Assembly (NCBI GenBank): GCA_018697195.1
Contig: CM031857.1
Location: 51,357,471-51,421,470, forward strand
Length of the DNA stretch: 64,000 bases
DNA from: Certhia americana
Lineage: Eukaryota; Chordata; Aves; Passeriformes; Certhiidae
Direction: 5' to 3'
Shown here one piece after another: positions 54,767-64,000 of the stretch (position 1 is the stretch's first letter; each line of letters begins with the position of its first letter). A program made the position numbers and the translations under genes. The notes below the pieces were generated by a model that worked only from the letters and a program-made list of their open reading frames with translations, had not been told where the DNA came from and did not search any database.

Positions 54767-56568
54767 CTGCTGACAAAAGGGGAAGATCTTCTTGGCTCCT
54801 CTGCTGGGTCAGCTCAGACCTCTCCCAGAGAAGATTGAATGCTCTGAGCCAGCAGGGAAACATCCAAGTCTTCTGCTGATTTGAACTGACTCACTGCTGG
54901 GTCCCCCAAGTACAAAGAGAGATCACGAAGTAGCCAGAAGGTCAGGAACAGACTACAATGCAAAAGTGGGGGTAAAAATCAGGAGCTTTTTCAAGGAAGT
55001 TAGCACTACTCAATCCCCCTCGTGAAATCACAGCCTCACTAAGAGCTGAACAGATCAGACTGTTCCATGTGCTTGGTATGGAAGTGGTTTGTTTCTTCTG
55101 CCTCTCCCTCCTGTAACACATTGCTTGGCAATGCTCATTATTTAATTCGTTGCAAGCATGAAAGAAAAGTATGCTTGGTGCCAAGACCTAATTTTCTGGT
55201 ACCTGCCAAAAGGCTTAATTCAGTACTTCTTCACCAAAGATTCCTGGAAGTCAAACACTCATTATTCAGTCCCAAACTGACAAGCTAAAAGCACATTTTG
55301 CAGGTGGAAGATGTTTTAATGCATTTCCTATAATTCCAAATTTGATACTTCCATAGAGTTCTTACCATAGATGCTTATACAACAAGCTCTTCCTCCACAT
55401 GGGAAAAAAATTGGCATTCTTCAAATGGTGCACGCACTCATAAATGTAGAAAAGTAACTAAGGTTAGAAGCTTTGTACCAGTGTGTGCCTCAGAAGCAAA
55501 GGAGAAATCTTTCAAAAATACAAACACTTTAGCTTAATTGTATGGCCAGACTCCAAATTGGTCATGTTGACTTGTTAAAGGAGCAAATTATGAGCCCCAG
55601 TTCTGTATCATGGTGCAGCTCTAATTGAATGCTCAGCAATATAGTGTAGCTAACAGAGACTACAGTAAGGGAGGATAGGAAACAAAGCAGGAAAGAATAA
55701 AAGCAGGCTAAGTAACATTACTTTAAACACAGTTCTCAGGTACTTTCTACTCTGTGTTGTGGCTATTGTATTTATTTTCCTTCTCAACTCAATCACACTA
55801 GGCCCAGACAGGTGGAATTACAGGCACATGGGATGAACAGCTTCTATTTACTGCAGTTATTTTCTCTCTTGCAATACTATTAACAACCAGGTCTTGCCTA
55901 AAGAGTTGTCAGAGGTATTCCAGCTCCTCTCAGTAACATCCACTGCACCCAAGGGTCTATATTGTTATTTTCTGGTTTGTAATTTTTTTTTTTTTTTTTT
56001 TCATTTTCCTGACCTAAAAGCTTTCCCTTGAACAACTGTGTTTACATATTGCCAAAGATGCCAAGTGTTTTAATTAATTGCTGAATTGTGATTCCTTTTG
56101 TCATTTACACAGCTAAGAAAGTCAAAGTTAGGTCTCATTGCTATAACACAACATATTTGAGTCTGGGTAATTAAGAGCTGTATTAAAAACAAATTTTATA
56201 AGGAATTAATTTTTTTTTCTCTGGCTTCACTCACAGGGAAAGGAGGGCAGACTTTTTTTGGAAATGAACCAGTTTTCTGGAGTTGAAGAGAGTGTTGTTG
56301 TATATAAACCCATTAGTGAAACGCAGTCCTCTAAACCATCCCTGGCATGTTTGCAGACAGGACAAGTCCCATTAACTCTCTCAACTAAAACAGAAAAATC
56401 ATGCACATTCTCCTTCCTCTATTTACTGTAAATTCTCATAGAGAAAAAAAGTCAAGCATGCCAGCTTTTTGATCAGGTTGAGCATAGGAAAATTCTGATA
56501 TGGCAGCACTGAAGAGGTCCCTTTTATGAAATCACTGGGATTCCTGAATCTACATCAGAAGATCATGA
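54767..56568. other. Intergenic, no gene recognised
   Basis: No exon recognised. A T19 run lies at 55983-56001. Confidence 0.55.
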
Positions 56569-56573
56569 CCCTG

Positions 56574-57194
56574 TGTGTTGGGTTTGCATGCAAGGCCTTG
56601 GTTGCTGCAGGGGCTACAGGGATGTCTGTGATATGCTGCCAGAAGCTTCCCCATGTCTGACAGAGCCAATGCCAGATGGCTCCAAGATGAACCTGCTGCT
56701 AGCCAAAGCTGAGCCCATCAGCAACAGTGGTAGGTAGCATCTCTACGACAACAGACTTAAGAAGGAGAAAAAAAATAAAAATCATAGAACAGCAGAGAGA
56801 GGACTGGGAATATGTGAAAGAAACCTCTCTGCAAGCACCAAGGTCAGTGGAGGAGTGGGAGGAGGTGCTCCAGGTGCCACAGTAGGTTGTGAAAGGAACC
56901 TTACAGGGGGGAAGAGGTAGAGAACTCTGAAGCAAAGTTCAGACCAGAAGGGAGGGGGTGGGGGGGACGCTTTTAAGATTTTGTTTTACTTCTCATTACC
57001 ATACTCTAGTTTGATAAATAACTTCCCCAAGTCGAGTCTGTTTTGCCCATGGCAGTAATTGGTGACTGAACTCTCCCTGCCTTTATCTCAACCAGTGAGC
57101 CTTTGACTGTTTTCACTCCCCTGCCCAGCTGAGGAGGGGAGTAACAGAGCAGCTTCCCTGGGCAGCTGGCATCAGCCAGGGTCAGCCCACCACA
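56574..57194 (+). mobile_element. Solo LTR of an avian endogenous retrovirus
   Basis: A 621 bp element starting TGTGTTGGGTTTGCATG and ending CCCACCACA, so it has the TG...CA ends of a retroviral LTR with short imperfect inverted termini. It is flanked on both sides by CCCTG (56569-56573 and 57195-57199), a perfect 5-bp target-site duplication. Internal stretches such as 'gaagcttccccatgtctgacag' and 'ccccaagtcgagtctgttttgcc' agree with a common avian LTR family that I know mainly from songbirds and take to be ERVL-like. The polyadenylation region near 57015 is altered (no intact AATAAA there). No viral coding sequence lies between the duplications, so the provirus was lost by LTR-LTR recombination. 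It sits 2.5 kb upstream of the UFM1 start. Confidence 0.9.
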
Positions 57195-57199
57195 CCCTG

Positions 57200-58704
57200 C
57201 CATTACCATGAAACTCTTGATGCCTGCTCAGAACACAGCTCCACAGCACCTCAAGTACAGTATCACTGCCAACGGTGCTTCCTCATGTCCTTCTTTGCTG
57301 GTGGATTGTGAAGATAACCACATTAAACCACCTAAAAGGAAATTTTGGGGGGTTTTGCCAAACCAGTTTCCTGAACAGATCCTCTACCTGGTCACGAGTT
57401 CCTTTGCTTGACAGAGGATAAGACCACATTGCCAGAACACAGGACTGGCAAGGCCTGGATTTAGATTGTTCTCAGCACTATAGCACATATATGCTCAAAC
57501 TGGATTTAACCAAGTAAATCTGGGCACTAAATTCAGTCCAGTTCCAACAACATAAAGATTTGGATCTGCTTATTTCCTCAGAGGGGAAGTACTTACAGTG
57601 AGAGGCCAGAAATTAAATGTTGAAAAGATCAGTCTTTTATTTCCCATCTGCATTGATGACCTTGGAACAGCAGACAGCAAGGCATTAATGAAAGCTGCAG
57701 GTAAGAGAGCCACATAGACCAAAGCCATAACACCATACATACATAAAAAACCAGCTGATTTTGAAAAGGGCAATCATAAACACAGGATGACATTTAGCTA
57801 CACTAAATGCAAGGTTAAATACTAAGAGATGACTATTAATTAGTTCCAATTTCAGGTGCGATCTCTTAAAAGCAGGGGGGTGAAAAAGCCAAGAGATCAT
57901 TAATGGATTACAAAATGTGTACAACCCACAAATTTGATACAGCTATGAAAAAAGACACAGTAACATAAATGCAGGAGATACTGGGGAATATGAATGCCAT
58001 TGGACAAGCTGATAGTGAACTTCTTGGTTTTTTAAATTTTGTTTCAGTTTGGTCTATGTTCATGTAAGAATAGCACAAGGATGAAAACCTCAATTTCATG
58101 CCTGGGCAACAAGCCAGTCCTCAGGAAAAAAATTAGTGACTCCAATGTATCAATTACCTTTTGTACAGCATCTCATCTACCTTAACCCTAATGAGACCCA
58201 GCAAAGGTGGGCACAACAAAGTGCTTTGCATGACCAGTTTGGTGAGCAGTGACACAAAGCACTTCATCTGCAGTGAATGCTGTCCTTCTTACACACAGCA
58301 GAAACTGGGGAAAACATAAGGGGAATCTGACAAAGTATCTTCTAGAAGGATAATGCTGGCATATCAGAGTAGAAATCTCAGTCATCATCTGTATTAGCAG
58401 ATAAATGAGTATTAAAGACCAAAACTACTTTGCAGTTCCATGCCACCTTATTAAAAAGAAACTGATTTGTCAAAAGTCACAAACAAAACTGGAACATGTT
58501 GTTTTTCTGCCACAAAAGTATCCATCACTATCCAAACAAAACTCCAATTCTAGCTCCCTCATCACAATGAAGATGTGAAGAGTTTTAAAATATTAAGGGG
58601 ATAGGAATCAGTGTTTGCTTCCACTTTTGCCTGTGTAACTTCAACAAGCATCTGCAGACTTTTTTGGTTTGAGAGCAAAACGGGATCATTAATCAAACAG
58701 TATA
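57200..58704. other. Intergenic, no gene recognised
   Basis: No exon recognised. Part of it may be an old LINE remnant (listed separately). Confidence 0.5.
57630..58020 (+). mobile_element. Possible ancient CR1-type LINE remnant
   Basis: Broken plus-strand frames resemble the end of a CR1-family reverse transcriptase ORF: 'catctgcattgatgaccttgg' near 57648 (cf. the INDL motif), 'tacactaaatgcaaggttaa' near 57799 (cf. NKCKV) and 'gatacagctatgaaaaaaga' near 57937 (cf. CDAAMKKA). The FADD region has been lost. The order is right but similarity is weak, so this is a tentative call. Confidence 0.4.
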
Positions 58705-58716
58705 GTTAATCAAAAT

Positions 58717-59180
58717 TATTAGGGGTGGAAAGGACCTCTGGAGATCATCTACTCCTAGAACAGATTACACAGGAACGTGTCCAAGTGGGTTTTTAATGTC
58801 TCCAGAATGGGAGATTCCACCATCTCCCTGGGCACCCTGTTCCAGTGCTCTGCCACGCCAAATCAAAGAAGTTGTTCCTTACGTCGAGATGGAACTTCTC
58901 GTGTTTTAGTTCCTGGCCATTGCTCCTCACCCCTTCGCTGGGCACCACTGAAAAGTCTGGCATCGTTCTCTTGACACTCGTCTTTGGGACATTTATATGC
59001 ATCAATGAGATCCCCTCTCAGTCATTTCTCCAGTCTAAACAGGCCCAGCTCTCCTCTCTCTTGTAATATGCTGAAGACCTCTCATCATCTTGGTGGTCTT
59101 GCGCTGGACCCTCTCCAGAACCCCTTTAGCCCTTGCACTGAGGAGTGCAGACTGGACACAGCACACCAGATGTGGTGTCT
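58717..59180 (-). mobile_element. CR1 LINE fragment next to UFM1 promoter
   Basis: Plus strand runs 'ggggtggaaaggacctctgg', 'agatcatctactcc', 'catctccctgggcaccctgt', 'tccagtgctctgcc', 'tctccagtctaaacaggccc' and 'gcgctggaccctctccag', ending around 'cagactggacacagcacacc'. This is the complement of about 460 bp of CR1 3' sequence, so the element is on the minus strand. Its exact 3' terminus (tcatagaat-like) is eroded. It ends where the C-rich tract at the promoter edge begins. Confidence 0.93.
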
Positions 59181-59231
59181 GGTTACGCACCCCACACACC
59201 TCCATCCTCCCTGTGTCACTGCACCCTCCGT

Positions 59232-59350
59232 CCCCCCCCCCCCCCCCCCGCCCCCCCCGTCCCCACTCCCGCTCCCTCCCCGTCCCGTCCCCTCTCCCTC
59301 CCCGTCCCGCCCCCTCTCCCTCTCCCTCCCCGTCCCGCCCCCATTCCCTC
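59232..59350. repeat. Poly-C and (CCCGTCCC)n tract
   Basis: A C18 run (59232-59249), one G, a C8 run, then about 90 bp of CCC/CCCC groups separated by G, T, A or GT. The minus strand carries many GGG runs with 1-3 base spacers and could form G-quadruplexes. The tract creates proline-rich frames on plus and Gly/Arg-rich frames on minus, none of them a gene. Confidence 0.9.
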
Positions 59351-59625
59351 CCGTGCCCACGGAAGCGCCGGGTCCCGGTGCCGGGGTCCTACCTCAGCCA
59401 CGGAGCAGCCAGTGCCACTGCCTCATTAGAAATCCCCCCCGCCGTTCTCCGCTGTGCCTCGCCTACCCCTCCGATTCTCTCTCCCCCAGCTCCAGTGAGG
59501 CACGGAGGAAGAACACGGCTGCTCCCTGCCTCACAGCGGGTCGCTGGGGCATCTTATTTTCCCTTTGTGGTCAGGCGCGCGTCGGACAGCTGCGGGCCGA
59601 CGAAGGCCGCCGTGCTGCGGGCGGC

Positions 59626-59639
59626 GCTGACGTGTCAGC
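59626..59639. promoter_or_regulatory. UPRE-like near-palindrome GCTGACGTGTCAGC
   Basis: Six-base inverted arms GCTGAC/GTCAGC around GT. It includes TGACGTG (59628-59634), the core of the unfolded protein response element bound by XBP1 and ATF6, and also resembles a CRE or Maf site. It ends 27 bp before the UFM1 start codon, so it may be promoter or 5' UTR. Binding is inferred only. Confidence 0.5.
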
Positions 59640-59666
59640 GGGAGCGGCGGCGGCCCCGGCAGCGCC

Positions 59667-59668
59667 AT
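59667..59668 (+). CDS. UFM1: UFM1 coding exon 1 (first two bases of ATG)
   Basis: Only A and T of the start codon are in this exon; the donor GTGAGT begins at 59669. The context before it, CAGCGCC, is a good Kozak match. The upstream extent of the 5' UTR exon is not determined. Intron 1 is only 97 bp and opens with a (GGGA)n run at about 59676-59700. Confidence 0.9.
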
Positions 59669-62600
59669 GTGAGTGAGGGAGGGAGGGAGAGAGGGAGGGA
59701 CCGCCCGGGGGCCCGCAGCCCCCCGTGCTCCCTCACCCAGCCTTAATCCCCTGCTCTCTCCACAGGTCGAAGGTCACCTTTAAAGTGACGCTCACCTCGG
59801 ACCCGCGGTTGCCTTACAAAGTGTGAGTGCCGGCACTGCTTGGGGCGGCGGGGGAGAGACAACGGGGCGGGTGGCGAATGGCCTCTAATGGCTATCCCGG
59901 CAACGGGAGCGGCGTTTGGCTCCCTCCGTGTGGAATGACAGGCTGTGTCCGTGGCTTCCCGCTTTGCCCCAGTGCTGTGCGCGTCTTACACAGAGTGACA
60001 GAATCGTTCAGGTTGGAAAAGACCTCTGAGATCACTGAGTACAACCTTTGCCCAATCACTGCCTCATCAACCAGACCATGGCACTACGGGCTGCGTCTGC
60101 TTGAACGCTTCCAGGGACGGTGACTCCACCATCTCCCTGGGCAGCCCATTCCAATGTTTGACAAGCCTTTCAGTGAAATATTTCTCCTGATGTACCACCT
60201 GAACCATCCCTGCCACAGGTTGAGGCCGAGTTCTCTCCTGGAGAGGACATTGCTTTGGAGCTCAATCCCGTACCTCCTGAGATTTGCCACATCTGCAGAA
60301 ACTTAAAGGTGTTCCCATTCTCTGAATAGTGCTTGCACAGCTTTGGCAGAAGTACTCCCTTTGGTAAAAGTGAAGTTTCAATTGGTAGTTTAACAGCAGA
60401 TAAAGTTGCTTTTTGGTTTGTTTTGGCAGTCACGTATTTACTTGCGTTGTGATTTCAGGTTAAGCGTGCCTGAGAGCACACCTTTCACAGCTGTCCTCAA
60501 GTTTGCTGCAGAAGAAGTAAGTAGAGAGCGATGATGTTGGTTTTTAACATTTTGCATGTTCTCAAAAGCAAAAGCCTTTTTAATGATAAAAGTGCAGTTG
60601 TTAATTCAGCACAAGGAGCTGCTGTTGGTTACAGATGGTCACAAGCTTTACTGGCCTCAGTGCAGGCCTGACAGAACTTGCAGAATCCCAAACTTAGTGA
60701 TCCTTGTACAGTTTATGCATCAGCAGATGGCATTGAGGTGCTTTCTGTATTTTGTAATTGACTACTTCATATCAGTGATGTAAAAATTTGTGACAGTCAG
60801 AAGAATTAAAAGGTACTGCTTTTGGATACTTAATACTGAAATTTCTTACGTGGAATATCAGGAAAATTCTTCATAGTTATCCAGGAAACTCTTAAATTCT
60901 TTTCACATTCAGTTCTAGTAATCTCTGTCTTTGGAAGACAAATTTTTGATTGAGGAAGGTATTGAGATCAGCCATATGGGATAGATTCGAAAAACTAATT
61001 TAGGGGAAGAATGTGTGGATAGTGTGTTCTTTGGCTTCTGTGTGTTGATCTTTCACATGGAATCCTATATCATTAGGTGTTTAAATTGCCCACATAATGT
61101 ATTTGAAAAGATGTATCATGTTGATTCAGATTAAGGACACAAATATTAAGAGACATTCACTGGGTGTAAACCAGTGCTCAGAGTGCTCAGAAGCATGATA
61201 GGTCTCTTCATCTACCTGGAAGAAAATCAGCTGAGAGTCTGTTCTTGCAATTCTCACTATGTCTTTTTTAGGAAAGCCGGGGAAGTTTGGGTTTATTGAA
61301 AATTTCTTTTCAATTTCTCAAAATTCTTTTGAGCATTGTAATTGAAATAAAATAATTAGGAAGGATAATAGACTCCACATCTTGAGTCTCCTTATGTTGT
61401 TACTGTTCCACCACAATATGACTGGAATTATTAGAGCAAACACAGCTTGTGGGGGGAGATTGTGGATTGGTTTTGTTTTAAATTTACTTGAAGAGAACAT
61501 TATACAGAATGTTGCTTGCTGTTAAAGATAATTTAACTGGGTTTTTTTACTATGTTTTCCCCAGTTATTTTTATTCTGTATTAATACAGCTGTGCCAACG
61601 CAACCCATACATAGAGACCTAGACTGAAAAGTCTAATAAACAAGTATGAGTACCATAAATGAGTGTGACTGAGTAGTTGGAGATGTTGAAAAGGAGGTGC
61701 CACTTCTGGTGGGGGTTGCCATTGAACCTGTTAACTTCACCTACTCCTAGAACAACAATGTTAGTGATAGGGTCATCTGAGAAATGGATTTAGAGAATCA
61801 TTACTGACTTAAATACTCACATTTAGCAAACCATTCTTTTAATTGGTGTGAGTATTTTGAGTATCTGTGGGAGTTTTGCTGTTTGACCTCAGGCTATTCT
61901 GAATTAGCACTGAAGCTTTTTGCATCTCTATGAGACCAGGCAGAATGAAGTGCTTTATAAACAAGGAGCAAAAAAAAAATGATTATTAAACTCTTCCTCA
62001 GGAATGAAGCCCCTTGTGAACTGGCTTGAAAAGAATGAGAGATAATTTTTTGTGTTACGTGATTTATTTTGTTTCTTGAATTGCATAGCTTAACGTTAAT
62101 TTATGCAGTGTGTTGTGATACAGGAGCATGTTTCACGCTACCTTGAGTGAAAGATACATGGAAATGATCAAAATTTGGGCAAAGTTGTTACTTGTTCTGA
62201 AGGGCAAATGCATTGTCCTCTCAGTAATTAAAGCTCTTGGGGATGAGAAAGATTTAAATTCTGGCTATTTAGCCTTAGAAAGTTTCTACTGAGATCTCTC
62301 TCAAAAACATAAAATTTGCCAAATCATAACCGGACTTAGTTAGAAAAAACTTCATCTGTAGTGAGTGGTACCTATTGGGGTTTTTCCTTCATAATTTAGA
62401 GCTACCTGTTACATGTCTCAATTGTACATTTGCACAACAGTTAGGAAAAAAATCTCCATTACATTTGTGGAATTACTGCTAAAATAGTCATCCATTGTCA
62501 TTAAATAAAGTTAGTTATATCTATAAATCTGAAGGAACTCTTTTCTCATTTTTTCTGTACTTGAACCAGCTAAAATTATAGTTTTAATATTTCCCATATA

Positions 62601-63124
62601 TTTTCTGCTTTAACTATGTGTCTTATGCTGTTTTGTCCTATTCTTACTTCCTTTAGTTCAAAGTTCCTGCAGCAACAAGTGCCATTATAACAAATGGTAA
62701 GAATATAGTTTATATATATATTTTTAAAAGTTTTTGTATTGAAGTTTTAGGGAAAGTTTATTGAGAAAATCAATACTGTCTCATGTTTCACAAACTCTGC
62801 ATACTGCAAATTGAATTTAATAGTATTTCAGCATTATATAAATTTCTTATCATGGGATGAAGATACTAAACCACTAATTAATTCTGTTTTGTCCAAATAT
62901 ATAGCTTGGATTTCTCTATGCTGAAGGTTTCGGGTCAGTTCTCGTGTTTTTTTAGCTATAGGAAATAGCTGTATGGTTACCTGATGTAACAGTTGTATCT
63001 TGCTGATAGGTTTTTGAGCTGCAAGTTTAATGTAATAAATTGTAATATGTCTGTTTCATCTTCTTTTTTCTCTTTTTTCCCTTCTTCCTAGATGGTATTG
63101 GAATAAACCCTGCACAGACAGCAG
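59667..63124 (+). CDS. UFM1: UFM1, ubiquitin-fold modifier 1 (5' part, exons 1-5)
   Basis: UFM1 is a ubiquitin-like protein that is activated by UBA5, transferred by UFC1 and attached by UFL1 with its ER partners to targets such as ribosomal protein RPL26. It acts in ER homeostasis and ribosome quality control. Joining 59667-59668, 59766-59822, 60459-60516, 62657-62696 and 63092-63124 gives 190 coding bases: residues 1-63 and the first base of codon 64. The product starts [19 protein letters not shown], includes [20 protein letters not shown] and ends in [10 protein letters not shown]. It differs from human at very few places (Thr for Ser5 and Val for Ile8 by my memory). All introns are GT-AG. 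The final exon, with about 20 residues including the glycine exposed by UFSP processing, lies past the right edge. The start codon is split between exons 1 and 2. A CpG-rich promoter precedes the gene. Confidence 0.98.
59766..59822 (+). CDS. UFM1: UFM1 coding exon 2
   Basis: Follows the acceptor CTCTCCACAG. It supplies the G of the start codon, then [18 protein letters not shown] and two bases of Val20. Donor GTGAGT. It encodes the first beta strand of the ubiquitin-like fold. Intron 2 is 636 bp and holds a CR1 fragment. Confidence 0.97.
59991..60240 (-). mobile_element. CR1 LINE fragment in UFM1 intron 2
   Basis: Plus strand reads 'cagagtgacagaatcgttca', 'ggttggaaaagacctctgag', 'catctccctgggcagccc', 'attccaatg', the complement of a CR1 3' end. 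The element is antisense to UFM1 and 5'-truncated, and occupies about 40% of intron 2. A minus-strand frame across it is not a gene. Confidence 0.93.
60459..60516 (+). CDS. UFM1: UFM1 coding exon 3
   Basis: Acceptor GTGATTTCAG, then the last base of Val20 and [19 protein letters not shown] (residues 21-39). Donor GTAAGT, phase 0. It carries the second strand and the start of the main helix of the ubiquitin-like fold. Confidence 0.98.
60517..62656 (+). other. UFM1: UFM1 intron 3
   Basis: The largest complete intron here, 2140 bp and AT-rich. It begins GTAAGT and ends with a pyrimidine-rich TTCCTTTAG. I see no repeat of a known family and no nested gene within it. Confidence 0.9.
62657..62696 (+). 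CDS. UFM1: UFM1 coding exon 4
   Basis: Acceptor TTCCTTTAG, then [13 protein letters not shown] (residues 40-52) and the first base of Asp53. Donor GTAAGA. Intron 4 is 395 bp. Confidence 0.98.
63092..63124 (+). CDS. UFM1: UFM1 coding exon 5
   Basis: Acceptor CTTCTTCCTAG, then the last two bases of Asp53, [10 protein letters not shown] (54-63) and the first base of codon 64, expected to be Gly. Donor GTGAGT. The next exon is not in the window, so intron 5 exceeds 876 bp. Confidence 0.97.
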
Positions 63125-64000
63125 GTGAGTTACTGTGTATGAATCCCAGTATTTAAAACTTGTTATTTTTCTTTCAGTCTCATGTGTAGCACATGGGGTT
63201 GTACTACATATGAAGGTTTTTTAGGTCTTAAATGGGAGGAGTGTTACCCAGTAGTTGAAAACTACAGTCATTATAGTGTGTAAAAGGTTAGATCCAAAGA
63301 AGAGTGTTTGATTTTCTTTGTTCAGTGTTTATGTAGTTATGTGAAAAAGTGGGGAGCTTCTGATCTTCAGAGCTTTGCATTTAATGTGCAGTCTAAAAGC
63401 AATACTGTATTAGTGCTACTGCAGTAATAGTAACAGCAGTATTTTCCCCCCTGCTCCATCTAATTCAGTAGTACTTGCTGTTCTAGCAGCGCTTCTCATG
63501 AGATACATTATAAAAAGTAAAATTTTTACAGCAGGAGCTCCAGGGACTTTGGAGAGTGTGTTTTCAGAAGAGTTGGGTTGGAACGAGGTGATCATACAGG
63601 TCTCTTCCAAATCAAACCATTTTTTGATTCTTGCTCATAGCTCTCTTATTCTCACCAAGGGGTTCCATGTCAGAAATCCCTGATTTCAAATGTTGAGGTG
63701 GCTGCGAGAGAAGAGTTTATCTGTGTTACAGGAAAGTGTAAGGCCCTTCCCCATAACCTGCTGAATACATGGAAACAGAGTACAGAGGTTGAATTGTATC
63801 AATAATGGTCTGCTCTCTGGAGGCTGATTGTGTGGACTTGTTCTTTTAAACTAATTGGGAAATAATTACAGTAGTCTAATCTTAAACAATCTGAGAAGAG
63901 AGTGGAACAGAATATCTTGATAGACAGTTATGAACATTTCTTACCTACTAAGAAAAATGGCTTTGCTGCTTACGGAACCCAGTCATCCAGTGAAAAATGA
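63125..64000 (+). other. UFM1: UFM1 intron 5, partial
   Basis: Starts with GTGAGT and runs off the window. I searched for sequence encoding the last part of UFM1 and saw none. A small CR1 3' end is the only recognisable element. Confidence 0.85.
63571..63632 (+). mobile_element. CR1 LINE 3' tip in UFM1 intron 5
   Basis: About 60 bp, 'agttgggttggaacgagg', 'tgatcatacaggtctcttcc', 'aaatcaaaccattttttgat', which fits a severely 5'-truncated plus-strand CR1 3' terminus. Confidence 0.8.

Larger units (their letters stand above)
59351..59960 (+). promoter_or_regulatory. UFM1: CpG-rich promoter region of UFM1
   Basis: Base composition shifts abruptly from AT-rich to GC-rich with many CpG dinucleotides, reaching its peak at about 59570-59665, directly before the start codon, and fading in intron 2. 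No TATA box is evident, as expected for a broadly expressed housekeeping gene. The transcription start cannot be placed from sequence alone; it should lie before 59667. Confidence 0.8.

Noticed and set aside
59341..59361. Possible ERSE (CCAAT-N9-CCACG) in the UFM1 promoter
   Set aside because: The first half reads CCATT and the spacer is 11, so it does not fit the consensus.
58984..59746. Two long overlapping plus-strand frames (230 and 218 codons) before and across UFM1 exon 1
   Set aside because: They run through a CR1 antisense fragment, a proline-rich translation of the C-rich tract and the GC-rich promoter; composition is low-complexity and they are not in frame with UFM1.
60084..60433. 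Minus-strand frames in UFM1 intron 2
   Set aside because: They lie on a CR1 fragment and intron sequence; no full CR1 ORF or host gene is present.
1..64000. tRNA, rRNA, CRISPR arrays, bacterial-type operons
   Set aside because: No cloverleaf with A/B boxes, rRNA-like stretch or regularly spaced identical repeats seen; the window is vertebrate nuclear DNA.

Overview
This is vertebrate nuclear DNA and almost certainly a bird genome, perhaps a songbird. The main evidence is a set of CR1 (chicken repeat 1) LINE copies, several ending in the typical CR1 3' end (complement of a tcatagaat/tcacagaat start), together with two LTRs that resemble avian endogenous-retrovirus solo LTRs. The split gene at the right edge encodes UFM1, with exon sequence almost identical to the mammalian protein. 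Most of the window is AT-rich, intron-like or intergenic DNA with only short chance reading frames.

Layout. Positions 1 to about 58.7 kb are a gene desert in which I recognise no exon of any gene. It holds decayed CR1 copies on both strands (about 7.45, 14.9, 17.9-19.1, 40.9, 46.4-47.5, 49.6, 53.4 and 54.7 kb), a possible older LINE remnant at 57.6 kb, a likely LTR ending near 27.28 kb, a clear solo LTR at 56574-57194 flanked by CCCTG on both sides, plus homopolymers and microsatellites. Small hairpins occur at 34.35 and 44.55 kb.

From about 58.7 kb the character changes: a CR1 fragment, then a C-rich tract, then a CpG-rich promoter. The first five coding exons of UFM1 follow on the plus strand (coding parts 59667-59668, 59766-59822, 60459-60516, 62657-62696, 63092-63124). 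Together they encode residues 1-63 and the first base of codon 64. The last exon, with the C-terminal glycine used for conjugation, lies beyond the right edge. The start codon is split by intron 1 (AT|G), and a near-palindromic element with a UPRE-like TGACGTG core lies 27 bp before it. UFM1 is the ubiquitin-like modifier of the ufmylation pathway, which acts largely at the ER and on ribosomes. In other amniotes the region upstream of UFM1 leads towards TRPC4 and the downstream side towards FREM2; neither is visible here.

I found no convincing undescribed gene system. The most interesting items are the split UFM1 start codon with its ER-stress-like promoter motif, the solo LTR 2.5 kb upstream of the gene, the C-rich tract at the promoter edge, the paired hairpin at 44.55 kb and the CR1 foldback at 54.7 kb.
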